Positions 25,162-34,800 of a stretch of 64,000 nucleotides of DNA are shown here, piece by piece. The position numbers and the translations under genes were made by a program. Each line of letters opens with the position of its first letter. Positions within the stretch are counted from its first letter, which is position 1. The DNA is from a virus. The stretch spans positions 1 through 64,000 of IMG/VR virus record IMGVR_UViG_3300031963_005661. The stretch is one strand, 5' to 3'. The notes below the pieces were generated by a model. It ran no database searches. It worked only from the letters and a program-made list of their open reading frames with translations, and was not told the origin of the DNA.

Positions 25162-25691
25162 TAGATGCTGCTCGCGCAAGTGTTGCCGGTGAGAGTGATA
25201 GTTCCAGCGCCATCGGTATTGAATATCGCGTTACTTGTTGGGTCTGATAAACTTGATAGGTTAACTGCGAGTGATGAACATGATGAATCATAATATAATA
25301 CTACTCCGTTCGTTAATGAACTCGCATTGGCGTAATAGGTTTGTGCAAATCCGTAATTACAAGTATAATTTACCCCATTAAATGTAGCGGTACCAAGAGC
25401 GTCTGTGGTGTAGCACACAGTATTAGACCCCGTACTTCTGGCTATAGATAACAGATACACACTATTTCCACGATATCCAGATGGGCCGGTCGATCCTTGT
25501 GGACCCGTTGCACCCGTCTTGGTATAGTTCGACCCACTAGCACCAGTAGACCCAGAAATATTAAGTGCCAAACTCGCGGTATTAATTGCTATGGTACCTA
25601 AATTATATAAAAACTGTGCCGTTTGTGTTAAGCTTGCACTTACCGCGGTATTGGTAATGCTTATTGGTACATTATGAGGAAAAAATTGCAT
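25161..25691 (-). CDS. Collagen-like structural protein
   Basis: 176 residues. N-terminal MQFFPHNVPISITNTAVSAS and a helical Ala/Thr/Ser region precede a Gly-X-Y stretch (GATGPQGSTGPSGYRG). The C-terminal domain has paired cysteines (YTCNYGFAQTYY, YDSSCSSLAV, TGNTCASSI) that could form disulfides outside the cell. It is the middle of three short collagen-like genes and probably part of the tail-fibre apparatus. Confidence 0.75.
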   Translation of the reverse strand: MQFFPHNVPISITNTAVSASLTQTAQFLYNLGTIAINTASLALNISGSTGASGSNYTKTGATGPQGSTGPSGYRGNSVYLLSIARSTGSNTVCYTTDALGTATFNGVNYTCNYGFAQTYYANASSLTNGVVLYYDSSCSSLAVNLSSLSDPTSNAIFNTDGAGTITLTGNTCASSI

Positions 25692-25699
25692 AAATAATC

Positions 25700-25942
25700 C
25701 TAGAAAGCGTCGGAAATACCACCGGGTGCTCCCGTTGGTCCTTTACTACCGGTTGCTCCTTGTGGTCCTTGTACATATATACAAATCCCATCAGAACCAT
25801 TTACACCAGCCACGCCTGTAATAGCTTTCGATGCCGTATAAACTCGTATAGCTGCACTCGCTGTTGCTGCATAACTAGCATACGAAGCAGTTAATACGGA
25901 TTGTAAATTTGCTGAACCCGACCCAAATGGATAAAATCTCAT
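25700..25942 (-). CDS. Short collagen-like structural protein
   Basis: 80 residues from the ATG at 25942 (MRFYPFGSGSANLQSVL), one base after the previous stop. It consists of an Ala/Ser/Tyr repeat (ASYASYAATASAAIRVYTAS) and a C-terminal Gly-X-Y run ([17 protein letters not shown]). The length suggests a trimeric stalk or peptide attached to a larger fibre. An upstream in-frame start at 25996 would overlap the preceding gene by 53 bases and is less likely. Confidence 0.7.
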   Translation of the reverse strand: MRFYPFGSGSANLQSVLTASYASYAATASAAIRVYTASKAITGVAGVNGSDGICIYVQGPQGATGSKGPTGAPGGISDAF

Positions 25943-25943
25943 A

Positions 25944-26759
25944 TTATTCTTCTGTGGAGAGAATGTAGAGTGACGCGGTGATATTTTGTGTAGCACCCGT
26001 TCTATTTTCTAATTGATACCCAAGCGTTCCGGTTCCAGTAGAAAGGTTTCCAGCTTCCCACGTGTAGGCTTCCAACACAGGAACAAACTTGTATGCAAAA
26101 CTTCCAGTATCAAAAATAACGTCTGCAATCAATTGTGATGCGGCCGACGAGGCCGTATCGAATGACCGCGTTTGTTCTGATGACGGAACATCTTCAATTC
26201 GTGTTGAATATAGTCTTAACCGTGATCCTGTTGTGGCGCTACCACTTAATATTATAAAACTCTTCTTTGTGGTAATACTACCAGACACGCCATACCCCGT
26301 AGTAGGGATAGATGACCGACTTATTATTAATGAAGTGCGGTCGGTGATACTATCTCCAACAACTCCAAAATCATATACTGTTAAGTTCACCGCTGTAGGA
26401 CCGAATGAACTACTAATATGATACCATACATCACCATTACTAAACGTGTTTCCGATAATAGGCGGATTTAAATCAAGGCTTAGACCAGTTCCTTGTATTA
26501 AAGAAATATCGGAGATTAATGCAACTGAATCGTTGAGATTGAAATCGGTAGGCCCTCTACTAGCATCAATATTGACACTAGCACTGTCCGAATATAATCT
26601 GATTCGCGTGGTCTTATTTGATTCTGCATTTAATAAAATAAATGCCCCACCGGGACGAGGTGCCATAGCCCCACTTACTATTCCTGCATAAAATGTAGGA
26701 ATAGTAAGTGTTCTTCTTGTAAAACTCGCCCCGGCCAATACTCGTTCTAAAATACCCAT
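25944..26759 (-). CDS. Virion structural protein with an internal duplication
   Basis: 271 residues. Two similar beta-rich units are visible: FILLNAESNKTTRIRLYSDS near residues 40-60 and FIILSGSATTGSRLRLYSTR near 167-187, each followed by a GTGL-like or D-rich loop. This suggests a duplicated jelly-roll or lectin-like domain. It precedes three collagen-like genes and probably belongs to the adsorption apparatus. A TATTTATA motif lies about 27 bases upstream. Confidence 0.72.
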   Translation of the reverse strand: MGILERVLAGASFTRRTLTIPTFYAGIVSGAMAPRPGGAFILLNAESNKTTRIRLYSDSASVNIDASRGPTDFNLNDSVALISDISLIQGTGLSLDLNPPIIGNTFSNGDVWYHISSSFGPTAVNLTVYDFGVVGDSITDRTSLIISRSSIPTTGYGVSGSITTKKSFIILSGSATTGSRLRLYSTRIEDVPSSEQTRSFDTASSAASQLIADVIFDTGSFAYKFVPVLEAYTWEAGNLSTGTGTLGYQLENRTGATQNITASLYILSTEE

Positions 26760-26785
26760 GTATGTCTCTTATGGAAAGGTACCAC

Positions 26786-26793
26786 TATAAATA
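26786..26793 (-). promoter_or_regulatory. TAYTTATW motif before the duplicated-domain structural gene
   Basis: TATTTATA on the minus strand, 26 bases upstream of the ATG at 26759, separating the glycosylation cassette from the fibre genes. Confidence 0.45.
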
Positions 26794-26820
26794 TCTAATT
26801 TAACCAATAATAGACAAATT

Positions 26821-27405
26821 TTACCGATAATGGTCACCACCAAGCCACAATACGAAGGACCGACGAGTTCCCTTAGTGACTGGGGCAACCCGGTGCATCA
26901 TATAGGATGGGAAAATAACCACATTTCCACGACCCCGTGGGGCTTGAAGTGGACCATCTCCACCCTGCCAGATTTCTAAATCACCGCCTTCATATTCATC
27001 TGGAGCAGCTAATTGTACGGTAATAGACACCTTTCGGAGTGATAACATGCCAGGTCCGATGTCTTGGTGCCATCCATAATGACCACCAGCAGAAGCGTGG
27101 TATTCGGTGTATTGAATTCCTTCTGGTGCGGTATGTAAATCGAAGTTCCAAAGTACATCATTAGCTTCGATAGCCATTCGCATCAACTTATCATATAGCC
27201 ATTCCCACTTTTCGGTTTGGGGAACCCACTTAATAGATGATGAGCGGATTTGCTTATTCCCACCAGCAGTGGTTGCTTCTTGGAATGGGATTTCGCCAAC
27301 TTCCCGATAAATCTTATCAAGCTCTTGGTCACTAAACCCTTTGTCAAACCAGTAGTAGTTCTGTGAATCTACGTGCTTTTTTGGGAAAATAAAAGTGTTT
27401 TGCAT
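26821..27405 (-). CDS. 2-oxoglutarate/Fe(II)-dependent oxygenase (PKHD / prolyl-4-hydroxylase-like)
   Basis: 194 residues. The iron triad is H113-x-D115 (GWHQDIGPG) and H171 (MMHRVAP), with R181 placed to bind 2-oxoglutarate. The core strands VSITVQLAAPDEYEGGDLEI and VVIFPSYMMHRV are typical of the PKHD family. These enzymes hydroxylate proline, lysine or small substrates. It is the last gene of a glycosyltransferase cassette, upstream of collagen-like fibre genes, so modification of those fibres is possible. However, most prolines there are in the Gly-Pro-X position rather than X-Pro-Gly. AAGGAG precedes the ATG. Confidence 0.9.
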   Translation of the reverse strand: MQNTFIFPKKHVDSQNYYWFDKGFSDQELDKIYREVGEIPFQEATTAGGNKQIRSSSIKWVPQTEKWEWLYDKLMRMAIEANDVLWNFDLHTAPEGIQYTEYHASAGGHYGWHQDIGPGMLSLRKVSITVQLAAPDEYEGGDLEIWQGGDGPLQAPRGRGNVVIFPSYMMHRVAPVTKGTRRSFVLWLGGDHYR

Positions 27406-27415
27406 ACATAACTCC

Positions 27416-28078
27416 TTAGTTAGAATATTTAGAAAAATATATTTCCTTGTCGTTTTCAGTAATCGGGGTAAATTCAGGTAATCTAGAGGTGATCGACCAT
27501 TCCGTTACACAAACATTTTTAATTGAATACACTACATCACTACGTTTTGTAAACTCTCTGGTTATAAAATCATCACCAAACCAGACTTTTAATTCATTTG
27601 GGATAGGCGTCCATCTGTCTCGCTTAAACATAAATAAACACCCCCACCCCGTACCTCGACCTTCTGTATTGACTACTTGAATTTCCGTATTGTGGACATC
27701 CGTAATCATATCTTCACATAAAAAGCAACTCGTAGATAATCCGTAGATTCCGTTTTCTTTATCAGCGTGCGATTGATGTGCAGTTAATATATATGGTATC
27801 GATGGATTGCACCATACATCGTCGTTTAGAATCATCACATATTCACTCGTAGAGATATCAACTCCTAAGTTCCACGCTGGGTTTACATATATATTTTCTA
27901 TTTGCTTGTTATACTGTAATTTACTTAAACCCGTTAACATTTCAGTTGGGCAAGAATTCGAATCATTATCTATCAAAATAATTTCATTAACCAAACTGCT
28001 ATTATTTAAATCAACTAGCACTTCTCTAAATCGTCCTAGGTGCTGCTTCCACATCGTGGGTATAACGATAGAGTACAT
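27416..28078 (-). CDS. GT2-like glycosyltransferase (small, GT-A fold)
   Basis: 220 residues. MYSIVIPTMWK at the N-terminus, IILIDNDSNS, and EYVMILNDDVW with the DxD-like NDD place it in the GT-A/GT2 group. WGCLFMFKRDRW and VWFGDDFI fit acceptor-site elements. It transfers a sugar from a nucleotide donor. It lies between a two-domain glycosyltransferase and the PKHD oxygenase; the acceptor may be a host surface glycan, virion protein or phage DNA base. Confidence 0.85.
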   Translation of the reverse strand: MYSIVIPTMWKQHLGRFREVLVDLNNSSLVNEIILIDNDSNSCPTEMLTGLSKLQYNKQIENIYVNPAWNLGVDISTSEYVMILNDDVWCNPSIPYILTAHQSHADKENGIYGLSTSCFLCEDMITDVHNTEIQVVNTEGRGTGWGCLFMFKRDRWTPIPNELKVWFGDDFITREFTKRSDVVYSIKNVCVTEWSITSRLPEFTPITENDKEIYFSKYSN

Positions 28079-28079
28079 T

Positions 28080-29900
28080 TTAATCCTCGTAAATGTAATT
28101 TACAAAGTTTTCTTCTGTTCCAAATCGACTTGGTACGCTTAACGGGTCATTTGGGTTGATTCGATATGGATAATCGTCTACGCCAAGTTCTGCGAATCTT
28201 TGTGCAATCCTAGCATTATAATGATACATAATTGTTCTAACTCTACGTTGAATATCTGCCCTCGACAAATCGTGTGTATTCTGACCCGTGTGATTATTAT
28301 AAATAAACTGAATGTATCCGAGCTTTGGTATCTTTACAAATTTAGTGTGTAGAAATGTTCGTACAATCAATTCATAATCATCTGCTATAGCCAAGTCTCT
28401 ATTGTGACCACCGACGGCGAAGTACACATCACGACGCCATACTCGTACGTGGTTCGGTACTCCAACAATATGACGAATTGTTTTTGGGTTGATGTTCGAG
28501 GTTAAAGCAACATCCCAATTACATCCCCGATAATTAACTTTTCTATACGTGCCATACCCAAGAGAGAATCCTTCCCCATATGTAAGCGATACCCAATCTT
28601 CGGTTACTTCGACGCTATCATTATAAATAAATCCAGCATCGGGAAACTTATTTGCTGCGTTCATCACATCCATCGAACAGTTGTCGGTTAATAAGTCGTC
28701 GTGGTCCAGTTCTGCGAGCCACTTACCCCGAGTCAAACACGCAGCTCTATATTTTGATTCCCCAATGATTCCCTTGGTCTTTTCTCTAAAATCATATACT
28801 CTAACTCTGGGGTCTTGTGCTGCGATTTGCTCTGCGATTTTTAACGTTTTACCACCATCGGATGAATCGTTAACCATCACCCATTCCCAATTTTGATAGG
28901 TTTGCTCTTTCAACGATTCGTATGTTCGGACTAGCTTAGTTCCTGTGTTATAAATTGGAGTAAAGTACGAAATCAAATGTTCATTACTTTGTTCAAGCAT
29001 TTGATTCATCGCACAATTATATGCGATATCTCCGATATTCTGTTGCGTTGGAGGAACAGTCATCCACTTTTTACGTACTTCTAAATTTGAATAACACAGA
29101 TTTGGAAACTTTTTATAATCATCCGATACGGTAATAATAGAATCGGGTTTGACGTTTATTAAAATATTGTTTAACTGTGCATCATCCTTGGCGTACGTGA
29201 CATCTAAACTAACATCTTCGTACCCCAAGTAATTTATACTTTCAAGCTTTGGCTCATCAGGACCAATATATAATACCTTTGGTACTCTAGCTTTCTTGAC
29301 AGCTGTTAAGTAGTTGTAAAAACACAGTACCTTGTGGATAAAGTGAAACTCATCGGGTACAAGATTATATAAAGGTTCAATAAATCGACCGTCCGCATCA
29401 TACCCACCTTCATATGTTTTTAGACTATACAGAGATGTATGTAAGGCATATTGGGCAGAATCTATATGACGGAGCTTCATATGTTCTGGGCCTACCTTAC
29501 GAATCTCTAATCCCGTAAAATCATTTCCACCGACATATTGTTCAAACACAAATCCTTTCTTGGTTGGATTTTGTTGAATCGCTTCCAGTAATTCAGTATA
29601 GAAGTCTGGGTGTAGGATGTTATCATCATCTAGAATTGAGACGAATCCTTCTTCAATCCCCGCCACTATCGTACTGATTTGCGGATAAAGATAATCAGTC
29701 CCATTACTTTTAAGAAAATAAAACCGTGTTTGGTTATTTTGCAGTCGGTTTAACAGCTCCGCATCAATATCCTTAAGTGTAGTAGTATCAAATAACAAAT
29801 GCCAAACCACATCAAATGGGCTTGGAAATACCGTTTGTTTAATTTTTTCTAGATTATGTAACCGAGTACATCTAGTAAATAAATGTAATTTTAACACCAT
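28080..29900 (-). CDS. Bifunctional/two-domain glycosyltransferase
   Basis: 606 residues with two GT-A-like halves. The N-terminal half has GFVSILDDDNILHPDFY, where the DDD triplet fits a metal site. The C-terminal half is a clear GT2: LISYFTPIYNTGTKLVRTYE, WEWVMVNDSSD, KWLAELDHDDLLT (DHDD) and DAGFIYND. Middle residues (VPKVLYIGPDE) link them. Such proteins build or extend glycans stepwise. It shares the operon and probably the early promoter at 31807-31835. Confidence 0.87.
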   Translation of the reverse strand: MVLKLHLFTRCTRLHNLEKIKQTVFPSPFDVVWHLLFDTTTLKDIDAELLNRLQNNQTRFYFLKSNGTDYLYPQISTIVAGIEEGFVSILDDDNILHPDFYTELLEAIQQNPTKKGFVFEQYVGGNDFTGLEIRKVGPEHMKLRHIDSAQYALHTSLYSLKTYEGGYDADGRFIEPLYNLVPDEFHFIHKVLCFYNYLTAVKKARVPKVLYIGPDEPKLESINYLGYEDVSLDVTYAKDDAQLNNILINVKPDSIITVSDDYKKFPNLCYSNLEVRKKWMTVPPTQQNIGDIAYNCAMNQMLEQSNEHLISYFTPIYNTGTKLVRTYESLKEQTYQNWEWVMVNDSSDGGKTLKIAEQIAAQDPRVRVYDFREKTKGIIGESKYRAACLTRGKWLAELDHDDLLTDNCSMDVMNAANKFPDAGFIYNDSVEVTEDWVSLTYGEGFSLGYGTYRKVNYRGCNWDVALTSNINPKTIRHIVGVPNHVRVWRRDVYFAVGGHNRDLAIADDYELIVRTFLHTKFVKIPKLGYIQFIYNNHTGQNTHDLSRADIQRRVRTIMYHYNARIAQRFAELGVDDYPYRINPNDPLSVPSRFGTEENFVNYIYED

Positions 29901-29907
29901 GCTCTCC

Positions 29908-30726
29908 TTATACTGAATAATAATACTCTGGCGTATTAAATAATTCTTTAAGCTCTTGCGTCAAGTTATCTTTGATTCCATACGTTACGGGTCTACCAAA
30001 AATATCTTCAAACTTTGAAATCTTATCTAAGAAATACTCATCTGGCTGATTTTGATAGTGCATTAGCTCAGAATGAGAAAAGTTGTTTAATTTCTTTCGT
30101 ATAGATGGTAACCCACCCAAATAACTGAAATGCCACGCTGCATCATAAATAATCTTCTTAAATCCCGACATTGGACTGTTTCTCATCCCTTGAACAGAAT
30201 TTAAATGTGCCGAATAATATTCAAATTCTGTACCCGCAAAATCATAATAATTCTTCTTAGTAAATAATTGCGGGCCTGGTATTGTCGTTTTATTATCTAC
30301 GTAATTTACATAAAAGTAATTGTTTGTCATCATAAACGTGACCGGCTTTCCGTGGTCATATATGAACCGCTTGTCGTAAAACTCATCCGTGTCACTTATA
30401 ATGATAATATCATCGTCCAGTTGGTCGGCGATAAATGAATTAAGCTGTTCTCGTAGCTTCCATTCATTTATCCACGGACCTTGTGGCCACGTATATTCAA
30501 TCCCTTTTGATACGTGTTCAAACTCACGATTAACCAAATATGTTATTTTGTCTTTATTTTTTAGTTCGTCACGAATTGTGGGAAATACCAATTCTCTATC
30601 TTCCCCATAAAAGTTTTTGTCTGCTTCACATATTACAAACTGGTCTACTTTGTCATCGTAATATGCCAGACGCTTCTTTAGTAAATCAACCTCGTCCGAA
30701 AAGATAACACAATCAATTACCTGCAT
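29908..30726 (-). CDS. GT17-family glycosyltransferase (beta-1,4-N-acetylglucosaminyltransferase-like)
   Basis: 272 residues. VIDCVIFSDEVDLLKKRLAY, VDQFVICEADKNFYGEDREL and IIIISDTDEFYD with its DTDE match GT17 landmarks, as does AWHFSYLGGLPSIRKKLNNF. GT17 enzymes add GlcNAc to glycans; phage and marine-virus homologues are frequent. Here it is the second gene of the cassette after the DUF6445 oxygenase gene. Confidence 0.85.
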   Translation of the reverse strand: MQVIDCVIFSDEVDLLKKRLAYYDDKVDQFVICEADKNFYGEDRELVFPTIRDELKNKDKITYLVNREFEHVSKGIEYTWPQGPWINEWKLREQLNSFIADQLDDDIIIISDTDEFYDKRFIYDHGKPVTFMMTNNYFYVNYVDNKTTIPGPQLFTKKNYYDFAGTEFEYYSAHLNSVQGMRNSPMSGFKKIIYDAAWHFSYLGGLPSIRKKLNNFSHSELMHYQNQPDEYFLDKISKFEDIFGRPVTYGIKDNLTQELKELFNTPEYYYSV

Positions 30727-30727
30727 T

Positions 30728-31669
30728 TTACCACGCTACATCAAAGAAGAACAGTTGGAAGAATCGAGCGGTTTCAATACTATCACCAAAGTAGTTAGTA
30801 GCAGCATGTAACGTCTTTGCATCGAACATTACCAATCGGTTATACACGTTTGCAATACTATCAACTAATTCGTAGGTACTATTGTCGTAGAAATTCATTT
30901 GACTTGACCGACCCTTAAATGTACGTTCATACAGTTCTGGATTGTCATCATAGTTGTCAAATCGGGTTGCTCCCGTAATCTTACTACGATACGTTGCGGT
31001 TCCAGAGTTTAATGGGGCATCGGGCGTGAGGTATACCATCGCAGCGTATGTTTGTGTGTCAACGTGGTATACAATCGGGTCTGTTGATGTGCAGTATTGG
31101 AACTTTCCATTTGCATATGACGGGTCATTCCAATTAATAATTTCTTTACCTAAGATACGCTCGAAAGCTTCCTTCGTTCCGTTTAGAATGAAACGTTCTT
31201 CACTACGCTTACCCCGATGATAATCCGAACCAGCGAATGTCAAATTATTCATTGCGAATGAACGAATCCAATCTGGATTGTCGTAGAAGTTATCGACGAC
31301 TACTACCCCTTTCTTTTGTATCGGATTAAATCCAGAATAAAATATCGCCCACTTCTCAAATGTACCAATATTCTGAACCGTTGACCCGTCCGCTAAAATA
31401 AGTCCTACGGAATCCTTGATTTGATTTCTATCGATTGTTACTTCGACGCCAACGTGGGGTGTCTTTAAAAATGGATACACCTTAACCACATCTGGTCGAA
31501 ATCCGATGGTCGTAAGGATTGGTTGGTTATTAAGTGTTATCGAGCTGATAGCTTGTTCTGTGTGAGCCAGCCATCCTTTGAATGTCAGCGCACTTCCGTT
31601 AACTTCTAGCGAATCCATATACCACAAGATACCGTTAACATTAGTAAAATGATTCATAATGTCTTTCAT
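30728..31669 (-). CDS. DUF6445-type 2-oxoglutarate/Fe(II) oxygenase-like protein with N-terminal domain
   Basis: 313 residues. Residues 1-105 form a beta-sandwich often seen beside glycosyltransferases (FRPDVVKVYPFLK). The rest is a double-stranded beta-helix: VVVVDNFYDNPDWIRSFAM, GKRSEERF, VYHVDTQTYAAMVYLTPDAP with H202 and D204, then H288 (TLHAATNYFG) and R302. This pattern recurs in T4-like phages. The substrate is unknown. AAGGAG precedes the ATG, and the sigma70 promoter at 31807 makes it the first gene of the sugar-modification cassette. Confidence 0.82.
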   Translation of the reverse strand: MKDIMNHFTNVNGILWYMDSLEVNGSALTFKGWLAHTEQAISSITLNNQPILTTIGFRPDVVKVYPFLKTPHVGVEVTIDRNQIKDSVGLILADGSTVQNIGTFEKWAIFYSGFNPIQKKGVVVVDNFYDNPDWIRSFAMNNLTFAGSDYHRGKRSEERFILNGTKEAFERILGKEIINWNDPSYANGKFQYCTSTDPIVYHVDTQTYAAMVYLTPDAPLNSGTATYRSKITGATRFDNYDDNPELYERTFKGRSSQMNFYDNSTYELVDSIANVYNRLVMFDAKTLHAATNYFGDSIETARFFQLFFFDVAW

Positions 31670-31693
31670 AGAAACTCCTTAATTGGTGTAAAA

Positions 31694-31748
31694 CAAAACG
31701 TATTCATACCAACATATAAGAAATTCTCATATGGCAGTATGAATACGT
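31694..31748 (-). terminator. Long-hairpin terminator after the large collagen-like fibre gene
   Basis: A 12-bp stem ACGTATTCATAC/GTATGAATACGT is followed by TTTTGTTTT on the minus strand, with an inner CATAT/ATATG pairing. It lies downstream of the cassette promoter at 31807, so transcripts from that promoter must read through it or be attenuated. Confidence 0.7.
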
Positions 31749-31806
31749 GTGTTTATTTTTATTGTAATATAACTCATTTATAGTCCTTATGCGTTGTAAC
31801 CTATTT

Positions 31807-31835
31807 AGTATACACCTTTACTCGTCTGTTGTCAA
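31807..31835 (-). promoter_or_regulatory. Sigma70-type (early) promoter for the glycosyltransferase/oxygenase cassette
   Basis: TTGACA, 17 bases, TATACT on the minus strand. The -35 lies in the last codons of the fibre gene and the -10 just after its stop. A hairpin terminator follows before the first gene, which could act as an attenuator. Confidence 0.75.
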
Positions 31836-34800
31836 GTCCTTATTCTTTAATTTTTCAATTTCTAGGTCTAATTCCTTGATTGCTTGAATTAATAGGGCGA
31901 CAATCTTTTCATAACGAACGGCCATATACCCATTTTCTCTGGTGATAACGACTTCAGGAATGACTCTTTCAATTTCTTGAGCGATAACACCGATGTCGTG
32001 ACCATAGTTTTCGTGAATACCTTCCATCGGTATCCAATCAAACTCATATCCACCCAATTGACGAATCTTTTCAATTGCACTGGCAATAACTTGCTTATTT
32101 TTCTTTAATCTAGCATCTGATGAATAGTAGGCAACAATGTCGTTAGTTGCACGAATATTACCAGCCGTACCCGATGCAGCTGTGCCAACGCCTAAAGAGT
32201 TTACTTGGGCGTTAGAGTTTGTAGTAAATCCACCAGCTGCACCTTGTGGTCCGGTTGGACCTTGGTTCCCCTGCGGGCCTTGGCGGCCTTGTGGTCCGGT
32301 TGGACCTGCACCGCCGGTTGGTCCGGTTGGGCCTTGATTGCCTTGTGGACCAGTACCACCTGTATTTCCGGTTGGGCCTTGGTTCCCCTGCGGGCCTTGG
32401 CGGCCTTGTGGTCCGGTTGGACCTGCACCGCCGGTTGGTCCGGTTGGGCCTTGATTGCCTTGCGGTCCGGTTGGGCCTGTACCGCCGGTTGGTCCTTGAT
32501 TACCTTGTGGTCCGGTTGGGCCTGTACCGCCGGTTGGTCCTTGATTGCCTTGTGGACCAGTGCCACCTGTATTTCCGGTTGGTCCTTGATTGCCTTGTGG
32601 GCCTTGGCGCCCTTGTGGTCCCAAATTTCCTTGTGGTCCTGTTGGTCCTTGGTTTCCTTGTGGTCCGGTTGGGCCTTGATTGCCTTGTGGGCCTTGATTG
32701 CCTTGTGGGCCTTGTCGGCCTTGTGGTCCGGTTGGACCTGTACCGCCGGTTGGACCTTGATTACCTTGTGGGCCTAATCCTTGCGGTCCTTGATTGCCTT
32801 GTGGACCAGTAGCACCACTTGGACCTTGGTTTCCTTGTGGACCGGTACCACCTGTATTTCCGGTTGGACCTTGGTTCCCTTGTGGACCTAAATTACCTTG
32901 TGGACCTAACGGACCCTGGTTCCCTTGTGGTCCAGTACTACCCGTGTCACCGGTTGGTCCTTGATTACCTTGAGGTCCAGTTGGTCCTTGGTTTCCTTGT
33001 GGGCCTAGGTTACCCTGCGGTCCTTGGTTGCCTTGTGGCCCTTGGTCCCCTTGCGGGCCTTGATTACCTTGTGGACCTGTGCTTCCAGTTGACCCCGTTG
33101 GGCCTTGATTACCTTGTGGGCCTGTACTTCCGATTGGACCCTGGTTTCCCTGTGGGCCGGTTGGACCTTGATTACCTTGTGCCCCAAGTCCTTGCGGTCC
33201 TTGATTTCCTTGTGGACCCGTGCCACCAGTTGGGCCTTGGTTGCCTTGCTGACCTAAGTTTCCTTGTGGTCCTTGATTGCCCTGTGGACCTTGATTGCCT
33301 TGTGAACCAATTGGACCTTGATTACCTTGCGGACCAGTGGTACCCGTATTTCCAGTTGGACCTTGGTTACCTTGTGGTCCGGTTGGTCCTTGGTTTCCTT
33401 GTGGGCCTTGATTGCCTTGTGGTCCGGTTGGTCCTTGGTTGCCTTGCGGACCCTGGTTTCCCTGTGGGCCTTGATTGCCCTGAGGGCCTTGGTTCCCTTG
33501 CGGTCCTTGGTTCCCTTGTGGCCCTTGGTTCCCTTGCGGGCCCTGGTTTCCTTGTGGGCCGGTTGGACCTTGATTACCTTGATTGCCTTGTGGCCCAGCA
33601 ATACCCTGTGGTCCTTGGTTGCCTTGTGGCCCTTGGTTACCTTGCTGACCCGTTGGACCTTGATTACCTTGTGCCCCAAGTCCCTGCGGACCTTGATTAC
33701 CTTGTTGTCCACTTGGTCCTTGATTGCCTTGAGGGCCTTGGTTACCTTGTGGACCTTGATTGCCTTGTGGTCCTTGATTGCCTTGTGACCCCGTTACCCC
33801 CGTTGGCCCTTGATTACCCTGTGGACCGGTGGTACCTGTATTTCCAGTTGGTCCTTGGTTACCTTGCGGACCCTGATTGCCTTGTGGACCTTGATTGCCC
33901 TGCGGTCCTTGATTGCCTTGCGGACCCTGATTGCCTTGTGGACCTTGATTACCTTGATTCCCTTGAGGGCCTTGGTTGCCCTGTGGACCTTGATTACCTT
34001 GCGGACCCTGATTGCCTTGTGGTCCTTGTGGAGTTAGGGCAAATGATGCAGTTTGTGCATAAGAAGCAGATACTGCAAAACTACTGGTCCCAAACAATGA
34101 TCCTGTAATACCTTGGGAAACGTTTAGTGACCCCGTAACTACGATACCACTTTGTGATACTAATAGTGACCCCGTAATAACCGCACTCCCAGAGAATGGG
34201 AATCCAGAGCCACCCGCATTTAATGCGTACGAGGCAGTAAGTGCTTGTGATGCGGAAACTGCCCAACTACTGGTACCGTACAGAGAACTGGTAACCGATA
34301 CGGACGTAATACCATCGTTCGTAGTCAAACTACCTGTCAATATGTAATTTCCATTCAGCGTCTTGGTATTATGCCATATAGCACCATCATATACTAACAA
34401 GTCACCCACAGCAGGACTTGTAATTCCTACATCAGATAGTGAAGCTAGTGTGGTTGATGCTGGGGTAACACCAGATGCTCCTATACCACCAACACTACGA
34501 AAAATGCCGCCTTGTACGATTGCTGACGTTGCACTATCTGTTAAATTGGTACAATCTTTTCTAACGATTAAATAACCTAAGAATATTGCATTGAGTGCCG
34601 TATTCGGTGCTTCCGAGAACGGTTCGGTATCAATACCATTCCGTGCGTCAAGTAGCGTGGCATATTCTGCATTACCGTAATAAACAATAAATGCACTTGT
34701 TGGGGAGTTTGGAACCCAGAATACACGTTGAACAGTCCAGCGATTTGTAGCTGGACTAGTTCCTGTTACTGTGGTTAATTGTCCCGTAGCAATGTTTACA

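Noticed and set aside
25943-25996. Upstream extension of the short collagen-like protein to 25996
   Set aside because: It would overlap the preceding gene by 53 bases, and the MRFYPFG start matches the style of its two neighbours.
31670-31817. tRNA or small RNA gene in the 148-base spacer
   Set aside because: The structure is one long hairpin with a T-run plus a sigma70 promoter; no cloverleaf can be drawn.
32235-34035. Regularly repeated DNA that might look like a CRISPR array
   Set aside because: The period is 9 or 18 bases in frame with a protein, with no spacer-repeat alternation.
32205-34108. Long open frames on the plus strand (up to 429 codons) over the collagen-like repeat
   Set aside because: They are antisense shadows of the periodic Gly-X-Y coding sequence, made of low-complexity Leu/Trp/Asp repeats, without SD or promoter.
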